From contig NZ_JBAFWZ010000005.1 of assembly GCF_036662795.1 (NCBI RefSeq), positions 116,757 to 180,756 on the forward strand: 64,000 nt of DNA, in the 5' to 3' direction. Shown here piece after piece: positions 51,963 to 60,258 of this stretch (position 1 is its first letter; every line of letters begins with the position of its first letter). Both the position numbers and the translations under genes were made by a program. The notes under the pieces were generated by a model, which worked only from the letters and a program-made list of their open reading frames with translations, made no database searches and had not been told where the DNA came from. The DNA is from Lysinibacillus_B sp036662795. GTDB taxonomy: Bacteria; Bacillota; Bacilli; Bacillales_A; Planococcaceae.

Positions 51963-51976
51963 CTTACACTCTAAAA

Positions 51977-52147
51977 TTAGCGAGTAGCCACTTCTACGAT
52001 CATTGCAATAATGAACATTGTAGCGAAGAAACCGAATGATACTGCAAAGCCTACACCCGCATCAATTGCATCATTACGTTGTGAAGCTCGTCCACGGCCC
52101 TCGAATGGGTTTTCTGCTACATAGTTTGGATCTTGATGACCTGCCAT
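51977..52147 (-). CDS. yqzM: YqzM family small membrane protein
   Basis: 56 aa. It starts MAGHQDPNYVAENPFEGRGR; the block SQRNDAIDAGVGFAVSFGFF followed by ATMFIIAMIVEV closely follows the remembered B. subtilis YqzM (KRNDAIDSGVGFIVSFGFFATLFIIA). One membrane helix. AGGAGGG precedes the ATG. Located just before holA and divergent from it, as in Bacillus; it was below the usual ORF length cut-off. Function unknown. Confidence 0.9.
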   Translation of the reverse strand: MAGHQDPNYVAENPFEGRGRASQRNDAIDAGVGFAVSFGFFATMFIIAMIVEVATR

Positions 52148-52321
52148 ATATATCCCTCCTACTCTTCATCAATTATAAGTGAATCGATTTTAAAAAGCTA
52201 TATACAATGTAAGATTTTACAAAGGTTAGGGTGCGCATTTCCGCCTTAATTTATTCACATTCGCATCGAAGAAAAAAACGTGTATACTAGTATAGAATGA
52301 AGTAAGAGGGGGATTCCCACA

Positions 52322-53332
52322 ATGTTTACAAAAGCTTGGAATGATATAAAGAAAGGTAGATTCGCTCCGGTCTATTTACTAGTCGGAGAGGAATCTTATT
52401 TTATAGATGAAACAATCAAAAAATTAAAATCCGCTCTTGAAGACGGTGAAGAGGCGGAAGTGATGCTATTTGATTTAGAGGAGCGTCCCGTTGATGCTGT
52501 AATCGATGAAGCAGATACGATTCCGTTTTTTTCTGAGAAAAAATTAATCATCGCGAAAAACGCATCATTTTTAAAAGCAACTGAAAAGGGTAAGGAAAAA
52601 ATCGACCATGATTTAAAGCGTTTAGAAGCATGGCTGAATCACCCGAGTGATCTATCGATTACCGTTTTTATTGCGCCATATGAAAAATTAGATGAACGTA
52701 AAAAGGTGACGAAGCTTATAAAAGAAAAGGCACTTGTATTAGAGGCGAAAACCCCGCAGGACGCCGATTTATTCGTGTGGGTTCAAACAGAGGTAGGAGC
52801 GCTAGGAAAGGCCATTTCCGATGAAGCAGCAGGGAAGCTTGTTGAAATGGTTGGAGAGAATATGCTGCAGCTACAAATGGAGATGGAAAAGCTTGCCCTC
52901 TATTTAGGCGAGGAGCTTGAAATAACAGTTGGGCTCGTGGAGGATTTAGTAGCAAAAACGCTCGAGCATGATGCGTTTAAAATGTTAAATGCATACTTAA
53001 GCCATAATCAGGCAGAGGCGCTCGAAATTTATCATGATTTACTTCGTCAAAAGGAAGAGCCCATCATGCTTGTTGGGCTATTAGCATCGAATATTCGAAC
53101 GATGAGCAATGTTTTCTATTTGCAGCAAACAGGGTACCCACAGCATCAAATTGCTAAGCGATTAAAAATCCATCCTTACCGGGTAAAGCTAATGCTTGAG
53201 CAGCCGAACAAGCCGACCCAGCAGCGCCTGCTACAGGCCCTATACAGCCTTGCTGATGTGGACCTACAATTAAAATCCGTCAGCGGCAACCGAGAACGTT
53301 TTTTAGAAATGTTTTTATTAAAGGCACTTTAA
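52322..53332 (+). CDS. holA: DNA polymerase III delta subunit
   Basis: Clamp-loader subunit that opens the beta sliding clamp. 336 aa, the usual length, with YLLVGEESYFIDETIKKLK at the start, the beta-binding VDEADTIPFFSEKKLIIAKN region, and the C-terminal collar domain ending QLKSVSGNRERFLEMFLLKAL. GAGGGGG precedes the ATG. Position after comEC/yqzM matches B. subtilis, but rpsT, which usually follows, is absent here. Confidence 0.94.
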   Translation: MFTKAWNDIKKGRFAPVYLLVGEESYFIDETIKKLKSALEDGEEAEVMLFDLEERPVDAVIDEADTIPFFSEKKLIIAKNASFLKATEKGKEKIDHDLKRLEAWLNHPSDLSITVFIAPYEKLDERKKVTKLIKEKALVLEAKTPQDADLFVWVQTEVGALGKAISDEAAGKLVEMVGENMLQLQMEMEKLALYLGEELEITVGLVEDLVAKTLEHDAFKMLNAYLSHNQAEALEIYHDLLRQKEEPIMLVGLLASNIRTMSNVFYLQQTGYPQHQIAKRLKIHPYRVKLMLEQPNKPTQQRLLQALYSLADVDLQLKSVSGNRERFLEMFLLKAL

Positions 53333-53338
53333 ACTACG

Positions 53339-53363
53339 ACACCGTCATCTGGCGGTGTTTTTT
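53339..53363 (+). terminator. Intrinsic terminator after holA
   Basis: Stem ACACCG / CGGTGT with a T-run. Confidence 0.75.
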
Positions 53364-53396
53364 GCGTTTTTCACAAGCACCCTCACGTAACCCCTG

Positions 53397-53555
53397 TTAG
53401 CTATCTCGTTGCTGCAAATACTCCTCTAAAACCGATTGCTTTTTATCCTTCACTAGCACTCTATGAATATCAACGATTAATAAATAACCCCGAACAACAC
53501 AGAACAAAACAGTTGCACAAACGACAATGATCCCCATAAAAATAAATGTTTCCAT
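53397..53555 (-). CDS. 52-aa single-helix membrane protein, unknown
   Basis: ATG at 53555 follows GGGAG by seven bases; codons upstream in frame lack a site. Membrane helix IFMGIIVVCATVLFCVVRGY, then a basic/acidic tail ending VLEEYLQQRDS. No family recognised. It occupies the place of rpsT after holA. Confidence 0.5.
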   Translation of the reverse strand: METFIFMGIIVVCATVLFCVVRGYLLIVDIHRVLVKDKKQSVLEEYLQQRDS

Positions 53556-53884
53556 ATTTCCAACTCCCTTTTGCAATAGTATATCAAACGGGTGCTTATT
53601 ATTGGAATATTTGGTTATTAAGGTCTCTTCCGCAAACATATAAAACTCTTCGCTTTATGTACTATTTGAATCCACCCTTTTCTAATCAAGAATGTCAACG
53701 GAAAGAAATGAAAAAATTTTTTCGTATTCTAGTAAAGTAAATAGATAACTAAAATTACAGAGAGTTTTAAGTGGTGATTAATTCTGCTTAGTGTATTAAA
53801 AATTGTCGTAAAATTAAATTATATCTTAAAAAAGTAAAAAGATGATTTTCTGGATTATCTATTTAGAAAATTCAGAAAAATAAA

Positions 53885-53929
53885 TTGACAAATATATTTA
53901 GTGCCTTTAATAATTAACCTAAGGTTCAA
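53885..53929 (+). promoter_or_regulatory. Promoter and likely operator of the fatty-acid cluster
   Basis: TTGACA at 53885-53890, 17 bases, TAATAA at 53908-53913. Immediately after the -10 lies the palindrome TTAACCTAAGGTTCAA (53914-53929), well placed for repression by the TetR encoded 140 bases downstream. The rest of 53556-54068 holds no gene. Confidence 0.6.
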
Positions 53930-54068
53930 ATTTTTACCGGTGAGTAATTACCTGCTGCTGATGAATAGCTACACATTTTAAAAATGGATGAAAGAATGTT
54001 TAAAATAACCATTTTTGATTAGGTCACGGCAGTCAATTAGGTAACTCTCTGTGAGAGGAGGAGGCAAT

Positions 54069-54653
54069 ATGAAGCTCAGTGAGAAAAGAAGTATAGAGAA
54101 AAAAAAGCAAATCATTTTATCCGCTGTCAAAATTGTTAATCGACGTGGATATGAAGGTGCGACGATGGAAGAAATTGCTGCAGAGCTATTAATGACCAAA
54201 GCCTCCCTTTATTATTATTTTCGCAATAAAGAGGATCTACTGTACCAATGTCATAGCCTTGTATTAAATCAAGCAATTGCAGACATCGAAGAACTGTTGG
54301 CACAGCCACTTAGTGTAGAAGAGAAGTTTTTTCAAATGGTAGCGCTGCATATCGATTATGCTATCGAGGAAAAGGAAACCTTTAATATGATTTTTGAACC
54401 AAAGAATATTTTTTCGCAAGAACAGCTAGCTGAAGTGATCGAATTAAGAAAGCGATATTCTTCCCTATTTAATAACCTTATATTAAAGGGGATTGAAGAG
54501 AAAAAGTTTAGACAGGCGGATTCATATTTACTCACGATGCTTATATTGGGGGCACTAAATTGGATTCAACAATGGTATCAGCCTAATGGACGTTTATCAA
54601 AAGAGGAAATTATTAGTCATTATCAAAAGGATTTATTAAAAATTTTAAAGTAA
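54069..54653 (+). CDS. TetR-family regulator of the beta-oxidation cluster
   Basis: 194 aa from ATG at 54069, preceded by GAGGAGG. HTH: KKQIILSAVKIVNRRGYEGAT-type segment, EEIAAELLMTKASLYYYF with the YYYF helix of FadR-like TetR proteins. The C-terminal ligand domain would bind acyl-CoA if it is FadR-like. It is the first gene of the cluster that encodes fatty-acid degradation enzymes, so autoregulated repression released by acyl-CoA is inferred. Confidence 0.85.
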   Translation: MKLSEKRSIEKKKQIILSAVKIVNRRGYEGATMEEIAAELLMTKASLYYYFRNKEDLLYQCHSLVLNQAIADIEELLAQPLSVEEKFFQMVALHIDYAIEEKETFNMIFEPKNIFSQEQLAEVIELRKRYSSLFNNLILKGIEEKKFRQADSYLLTMLILGALNWIQQWYQPNGRLSKEEIISHYQKDLLKILK

Positions 54654-54668
54654 AAGGAGCGAGATGAA

Positions 54669-55439
54669 ATGGAATTACGTAATAAAGTGGCTTTAGTAAC
54701 AGGTGGAGGCTCTGGTTTAGGTGAAGCGACCGTAACGCGCATTGTAGAAAATGGCGGGAAAGCAGTTATTTTAGATTTACAAGAGGAACGTAGTCATGCA
54801 GTAGTTGACAGGCTTGGTGCAGACAATGTGTTGTTTGTCAAAACAAATGTTGTGAATGAGGAAGAAGTGCAAAATATTATTAATAAGGCAATCGATAAAT
54901 TTGGCAAGATTGATATTGTTGTAAATTGTGCGGGCATTGGACAACCGCAACGCGTTATTGGACGAGAGGGTGCGCAAAATCTTGCACATTTCGTAAAAAC
55001 AATTGAAGTAAATCTTATCGGCACATTTAATGTCATCCGATTAGCAGCAGAAAAAATGTTTACAAACGAGCCGAATGAAAAGGGTGAGCGAGGTGTCATT
55101 ATTAATACCGCCTCTGTAGCCGCATTTGATGGGCAAATTGGGCAAGCAGCCTATAGTGCGTCAAAAGGTGGAGTCGTAGGTATGACTTTACCGATTGCAC
55201 GAGAATTTGCCAAACAAGGAATTCGGGTAAATACGATTGCACCAGGCTTAATAGAAACTCCTTTATTTGATTCACTATCAGATGAAGCAAAAAGAGCATT
55301 AGAGGCTCAAGTACCGTTCCCATCACGTCTTGGTCGCCCTGAGGAGTATGCACATTTAGTAACGAGTATTGTAGAAAACGCATATTTAAATGGCGAAACT
55401 ATTCGTTTAGATGGCGCCATTCGTATGCAACCAAAATAA
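54669..55439 (+). CDS. SDR-family 3-hydroxyacyl-CoA dehydrogenase (HSD17B10-type)
   Basis: 256 aa. NAD-binding VTGGGSGLGEATV near residue 12 and catalytic SVAAFDG...YSASKGGV (Ser, Tyr, Lys). The insert GQPQRVIGREGAQNLAHFVK and LIETPLFDSL resemble type II 3-hydroxyacyl-CoA dehydrogenase (HSD10). It likely oxidises 3-hydroxyacyl-CoA, including short or branched chains. Starts 15 bases after the TetR gene with AAAGGAGCG upstream. Confidence 0.88.
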   Translation: MELRNKVALVTGGGSGLGEATVTRIVENGGKAVILDLQEERSHAVVDRLGADNVLFVKTNVVNEEEVQNIINKAIDKFGKIDIVVNCAGIGQPQRVIGREGAQNLAHFVKTIEVNLIGTFNVIRLAAEKMFTNEPNEKGERGVIINTASVAAFDGQIGQAAYSASKGGVVGMTLPIAREFAKQGIRVNTIAPGLIETPLFDSLSDEAKRALEAQVPFPSRLGRPEEYAHLVTSIVENAYLNGETIRLDGAIRMQPK

Positions 55440-55454
55440 AAGGGAGGTAGGAAA

Positions 55455-56240
55455 ATGACACAATTCATTCACTATACGCATGAAAATAGTGTGGCAGTCG
55501 TAACAATTGATAATCCGCCAATGAATGTGCTGAGTAATCAGGTAGTAGCGGAACTTGAAGAGGTGTTTACAGAGCTTGCTCATAATGAAAGCGTCAATGT
55601 CATTATTTTAACAGGGGCTGGAGAAAAAGCATTTATGGCAGGCGCTGATATTAAAGAATTCCCGGAGCTCATTACTAAGACACGGGAGGAAATTATAGCG
55701 ACCAATTTAAAAACAAACGCAGTCTTAACGTACATTTCCAATATACCAAAGCCAACGATCGCCCTTTTAAATGGCTATACGTTTGGCGGCGGCTGCGAGT
55801 TATCACTAGCTTGTGATATGCGTATTGCTGAAGAGCTCACTCAAATTGGCTTACCAGAAGTCAAACTAGGCTTGTTTCCTGGCGGAGGAGGTACACAGCG
55901 ATTACCACGCTTAATAGGCCCAGCAAAGGCGAAGGAGCTAATGTTTGTAGGCGATCCTATTTTAGCGGAGGAGGCATTAAAGCTTGGTTTAGTGAATGGA
56001 GTTGTACCAAACGGTGAGGGACTAAATGCAACGATGAAACTAGCAACAAAAATCGCTAGTTATTCATTAGAGGCACTCAGTCGTATTAAACAAAGTGTGA
56101 ATGATGGAGTAGATTTGCCATTAACAAAAGGCTTGGAGCTAGAAGCCAACTTATTTGCCGACATATTTGCAACAGAAGATGCGAAAGAAGGCATACAAGC
56201 ATTTTTAGAAAAACGAAAGCCTAGTTTTTCGAATAAATAA
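55455..56240 (+). CDS. Enoyl-CoA hydratase/isomerase family protein
   Basis: 261 aa crotonase. The oxyanion-hole loops are GAGEKAFMAGADIKEF (residues ~56-72) and GYTFGGGCELSLACD (~104-119). Catalytic glutamates are in the CELS and LPEVKLGLFPG segments. It hydrates 2-enoyl-CoA to 3-hydroxyacyl-CoA, the substrate for the preceding SDR. AGGGAGG lies upstream. Co-operonic. Confidence 0.92.
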   Translation: MTQFIHYTHENSVAVVTIDNPPMNVLSNQVVAELEEVFTELAHNESVNVIILTGAGEKAFMAGADIKEFPELITKTREEIIATNLKTNAVLTYISNIPKPTIALLNGYTFGGGCELSLACDMRIAEELTQIGLPEVKLGLFPGGGGTQRLPRLIGPAKAKELMFVGDPILAEEALKLGLVNGVVPNGEGLNATMKLATKIASYSLEALSRIKQSVNDGVDLPLTKGLELEANLFADIFATEDAKEGIQAFLEKRKPSFSNK

Positions 56241-56290
56241 CACATCACAAAATTACAATCCTTAAATTAATGTACACGGAGGTATGTCAA

Positions 56291-57436
56291 ATGATCGCAT
56301 TAAAAGTGAAAAATGAGCATGAAATTTTTCGTGAGTCGCTTCGAAAGTTTTTAGCAAAAGAGGCTTTACCTCATTTTCAACAATGGGAAGCTGAGAAAAG
56401 TATTCCAAAAAGCTTCTGGAAAAAGCTTGGGGAGCAAGGATTTTTATGCCCTTGGGCAGATGAAGAATACGGGGGAGTGAATGCAGATTTTCTTTATTCG
56501 ATTATCGTTCACGAGGAATTAGAAAGTATTGGCACAGGGATGGTCGGCATTGGCTTGCATAATGACATTGCTGCCCCGTACATTCATGATTTCGGCACTG
56601 AGGAACAGAGAAATCGTTGGATTCCTGGCTGTGTCAGCGGGGAATATATTACAGCCATTGCGATGACCGAGCCAGGAGCTGGATCTGATTTAGCAAACAT
56701 CCGGACAACAGCGATCAAGGACGGGAACAACTATATTATTAACGGAGAAAAAACGTTTATTACAAACGGCTACTCAGCGGATTTAGTCATTGTTGCCTGC
56801 AAAACAAATCCAAAAGCAGAGCCTGGCTACAAAGGGATTAGCCTGTTCGTTATAGAAGCAGGCACACCTGGTTTTACAAAGGGTAAAAAACTCGATAAAG
56901 TTGGACAGCACTCAAATGACACATGTGAGCTAATTTTCGAAGATGTACGAGTATCGGCAGATCAATTACTTGGCGAAGAAAATCATGGTTTCTATTATTT
57001 AATGAAAAACTTGCAGCAGGAGCGCTTAATAGTAGCTATTTCAGCGATTAAATCAGCAGAAATTATGCTAGATATTACAATGAACTACACGAAAAAACGG
57101 ACAGCATTCGGTAGTCCTATATCTGCATTTCAAAATACGCAATTTAAGTTAGCTGAAATGGCAACTGAAATCTCAATTGGCAGAAATTATGTAGATAATT
57201 TAGTCATGAAGCATATGAACGGCGAAGATATTGTAACAGAAGTATCGATGGCAAAATGGTGGATTAGCGATTTAGCTAAACGAGTTTCGGTAGAATGTAT
57301 GCAATTACATGGTGGATATGGATATATGGAAGAATATGAGATTGCAAGACGTTTCCGTGATACGGCGGTTACATCGATTTATGCAGGAACAAATGAAGTG
57401 ATGAAACACATTATTGCTAAAAAAATGGGTCTGTAG
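56291..57436 (+). CDS. Acyl-CoA dehydrogenase
   Basis: 381 aa from ATG at 56291, eight bases after GGAGG; the ATG at 56270 has no site. FAD enzyme forming 2-enoyl-CoA. Motifs: AMTEPGAGSDLANI (flavin/substrate loop near residue 125), NGEKTFITNG, QHSNDTCELIFEDV, and YAGTNEVMKHIIAKKMGL with the catalytic Glu near the C-terminus (the short/branched-chain or glutaryl type position). YGGYGYMEEYEIARR supplies further contacts. Same operon. Confidence 0.94.
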   Translation: MIALKVKNEHEIFRESLRKFLAKEALPHFQQWEAEKSIPKSFWKKLGEQGFLCPWADEEYGGVNADFLYSIIVHEELESIGTGMVGIGLHNDIAAPYIHDFGTEEQRNRWIPGCVSGEYITAIAMTEPGAGSDLANIRTTAIKDGNNYIINGEKTFITNGYSADLVIVACKTNPKAEPGYKGISLFVIEAGTPGFTKGKKLDKVGQHSNDTCELIFEDVRVSADQLLGEENHGFYYLMKNLQQERLIVAISAIKSAEIMLDITMNYTKKRTAFGSPISAFQNTQFKLAEMATEISIGRNYVDNLVMKHMNGEDIVTEVSMAKWWISDLAKRVSVECMQLHGGYGYMEEYEIARRFRDTAVTSIYAGTNEVMKHIIAKKMGL

Positions 57437-57547
57437 CTAACGGTAATTCCAATTATTAATAGTGGTTATAGATGTGTTGATTATACAAATACTAGTAGAT
57501 CATAAACGTGCTTTTTAGTGAAATGATTAATAAAAAGGCGCTTGCTC

Positions 57548-57681
57548 GTTGATTGGAGCGAAGGCGACTCGACTCCAGCAGGAACAGCACGAGCTGAAAA
57601 TCCATTTCTTTCGGCATTAGCCGAAAGAAATTAGTTGAAGCCGTGCCTGCGGAAAGCGAGTCAGCCGTAGCGGAAATCAAC
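57548..57681. repeat. Dispersed palindromic element, family A copy 5 (134 bp)
   Basis: Bounded by GTTGATT and AATCAAC. Arms GGAGCGAAGGCGACTCGACT / AGTCAGCCGTAGCGGAAATC, central stem TTTCTTTCGGC / GCCGAAAGAAA. Closest to copy 3. It separates the acyl-CoA dehydrogenase from the CaiB/AMACR gene and probably splits the cluster into two transcripts. Confidence 0.88.
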
Positions 57682-57794
57682 GTATTCCAATTTTCTCTTT
57701 AACAATAAGAGGTAAATTAACACGCGTGTAGTGGTTAGTATTTTGAATTATATTTTATAGAAGAAACTCTTTCTATAAAAGGAAGGTGAATGTG

Positions 57795-58937
57795 ATGTCA
57801 TTACCATTAGACAATATTAAGATATTGGATTTAAGCAGATTATTACCGGGTCCTTATTGTACACAAGTATTAGCGGATTTTGGTGCGGATGTTATTAAAA
57901 TCGAGGAGCCTAAACTAGGCGATTATATGCGTTGGGAAAGCGAAAAGCTAGATGATGCGGGTGGTGCAATGTTTCATTCGCTAAATCGAAATAAACGTAG
58001 TATTACACTCGATTTAAAAAGTGATGACGGAAAGCAAATTTTCAAAGAGTTAGTGAAAACAGCGGATGTTGTATTAGAATCATTTCGACCAGGCGTAATG
58101 GAACGACTAGGCCTAAGCTATGAAGTGTTAAATGAAATTAACGAAAAACTTATTTATTGTGCAATTACAGGGTTTGGGCAAACAGGACCCTACAAAAATA
58201 TGCCAGGACATGATGTGAACTTTGTAAGTTATGCCGGCATTATGGAGTTACAAGGAGAGGAAACGGGGAAACCGATCTTATCCTCGGTTCAAATAGCTGA
58301 TATCGCAGGTGGTGCCCAGCAAGCGATTACGGGCATTTTATTAGCACTATTTGAACGGACTGTTTCAGGAAAAGGACAATTTGTTGATATTTCTATGTTA
58401 GATGGATCGGTTTCGTTATTACAAACAACATTACCCCAATATTTAGTAACGAATGAAGTACCGAAGCGTGGCCAACTCGATTTAAGTGGAGGTTTAGCAT
58501 GCTACAGTATTTATAGGACAAAGGATAACCGCCATATATCTGTTGGAGCATTTGAAAAGAAGTTTTGGAGATCGTTTTGTCAGGTTATTGGAGAAGAGAG
58601 CTTTATTGAGCAATCCAATGCACCGAGTGATATACAACAAAAAATGCGTACACGTATTCAGGAGATCCTGCTTGAAAAAACGCTAGCAGAATGGATGACA
58701 GCACTTCAACATTTAGAAACCTGTGTCTCCCCAATTCTAACCTTTGATGAAGTGGTGGAAGATCCGCAAATCCAAGACCGAGATATGATTATCGATATCA
58801 CGCATGAGAACGGCTCTGTAAAGCAAATTGGTATACCTATTAAACTATCTCGAACACCAGCTTCAATTCGTACAAGTGCACCTAAATTAGGAGAGCATAA
58901 TAACCAAATTATTGGTGAGTTACGTATATCACAATAA
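57795..58937 (+). CDS. CaiB/BaiF family CoA transferase or alpha-methylacyl-CoA racemase
   Basis: 380 aa from ATG at 57795 after GGAAGG. Family III fold: LDLSRLLPGPYCTQVLADFG at the start, IKIEEPKLGDYMRWE. The segment PGHDVNFVSYAG has His-Asp as in AMACR (His126), and QIADIAGGAQQAI has the second catalytic Asp (Asp156 in MCR). These favour a racemase over a transferase, which needs a single nucleophilic Asp. A racemase would fit branched (2-methyl) fatty acid degradation, common in a branched-chain-lipid organism. The call between the two is not final. Confidence 0.82.
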   Translation: MSLPLDNIKILDLSRLLPGPYCTQVLADFGADVIKIEEPKLGDYMRWESEKLDDAGGAMFHSLNRNKRSITLDLKSDDGKQIFKELVKTADVVLESFRPGVMERLGLSYEVLNEINEKLIYCAITGFGQTGPYKNMPGHDVNFVSYAGIMELQGEETGKPILSSVQIADIAGGAQQAITGILLALFERTVSGKGQFVDISMLDGSVSLLQTTLPQYLVTNEVPKRGQLDLSGGLACYSIYRTKDNRHISVGAFEKKFWRSFCQVIGEESFIEQSNAPSDIQQKMRTRIQEILLEKTLAEWMTALQHLETCVSPILTFDEVVEDPQIQDRDMIIDITHENGSVKQIGIPIKLSRTPASIRTSAPKLGEHNNQIIGELRISQ

Positions 58938-59040
58938 TAGCAGCACATGCTGTAAAACTAGTGGACTTTGAAATAAAAGTTGGGAGGCAGCTTGAAAAAG
59001 ATAGCCAAATTCAATCATGAATCAGAGTGGAGGAACTATT

Positions 59041-60195
59041 ATGAGAGAGGTTTACATTGTAGAGGCTGTGAGAACGGCAGTAGGGAAAAGAAAGGGAGCC
59101 CTAGCGTCTATACGACCAGATGAAATGGTAGCAAAAACAATAAAAGAGCTAGTGAAAAAAGCGAATATAGACCCTGCAGAAGTAGAAGACGTCATTTTAG
59201 GCTGCGTACATCAAGTTGAAGAGCAAAGTATAAATATTGCACGTTCAGCTGCGCTTATCGCAGATTTACCAATTGAAGTTCCAGGCACAACGATCGATCG
59301 TCAATGCGGCTCAGGACAGCAAGCTATACATTTTGCGACACAGGCTATTATGTGTGGGGATATGGATGTAGTTATTGCAGGTGGTGTAGAGAGTATGTCA
59401 CGTGTTCCGTTCGGTTCAACTAGAAAAGAGACTGGCTGGAGTGAAGAGTTGACGTCCAAATATGAAATTATTCACCAAGGAGTTTCTGCCGAGCGAATTG
59501 CAGATCAATGGGGATTCTCTCGTGAGGACTTGGACAAATTCTCCGTAGAAAGTCATCGTCGAGCGCTGCATGCTAGGGAGCAAGGTTTCTTCTCTGATGA
59601 AATTATGCCTTTAGAAGTCACATTGGATGATGGTACAACCGCAATTGTAAAGGATGATGAAGGACCAAGAAAGGAAACGACACTAGAAGCGTTAGCCAAT
59701 TTAAAGCCGGCCTTCCAAGAGGACGGGAAAATTCATGCTGGTAATTCTAGTCAAATGAGTGATGGAGCAGCGGTGCTATTGCTTATGTCAAAGGAAAAGG
59801 CAGAAGAGCTTGGTGTGAAACCGAGATTTAAAATCATTGCTAGAACAGTGATTGGTTCCGATCCTACGCTTATGTTAACTGGCCCGATTGAGGCAACACG
59901 CAAAGTATTAAAGAAAGCAGGGTTAACCCTAGATGAGATGGATATTTACGAGGTGAATGAAGCATTTGCACCTGTTCCATTAGCATGGCTAAAGGATTTA
60001 GAGGCGGATCCGAATAAATTAAACCCGAACGGAGGTGCTATTGCCTTAGGTCATCCGTTAGGTGCAACAGGAGCACGTATTATGATTTCAATGATGCACG
60101 AATTAGAAAGAATAGGCGGACGATACGGGCTGCAAGCTATTTGTGAAGGAGCAGGCATGGCAAATGCAACAATCATTGAACGAGTAATAGAGTAG
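59041..60195 (+). CDS. Acetyl-CoA acyltransferase (thiolase)
   Basis: 384 aa from ATG at 59041 with GTGGAGG upstream. Nucleophile Cys in TTIDRQCGSGQQAIH (about residue 87), His in GGAIALGHPLGATGAR (about residue 340) and second Cys in AICEGAGMANA (about residue 372). It cleaves 3-ketoacyl-CoA to acetyl-CoA and the shortened acyl-CoA. Part of the beta-oxidation cluster. Confidence 0.94.
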   Translation: MREVYIVEAVRTAVGKRKGALASIRPDEMVAKTIKELVKKANIDPAEVEDVILGCVHQVEEQSINIARSAALIADLPIEVPGTTIDRQCGSGQQAIHFATQAIMCGDMDVVIAGGVESMSRVPFGSTRKETGWSEELTSKYEIIHQGVSAERIADQWGFSREDLDKFSVESHRRALHAREQGFFSDEIMPLEVTLDDGTTAIVKDDEGPRKETTLEALANLKPAFQEDGKIHAGNSSQMSDGAAVLLLMSKEKAEELGVKPRFKIIARTVIGSDPTLMLTGPIEATRKVLKKAGLTLDEMDIYEVNEAFAPVPLAWLKDLEADPNKLNPNGGAIALGHPLGATGARIMISMMHELERIGGRYGLQAICEGAGMANATIIERVIE

Positions 60196-60258
60196 AAAGC
60201 TAGCCAGAAGGTGATGTTTTTATTCAAGTAAAATAGCCTAGATAAGGAGCGTGTACAA

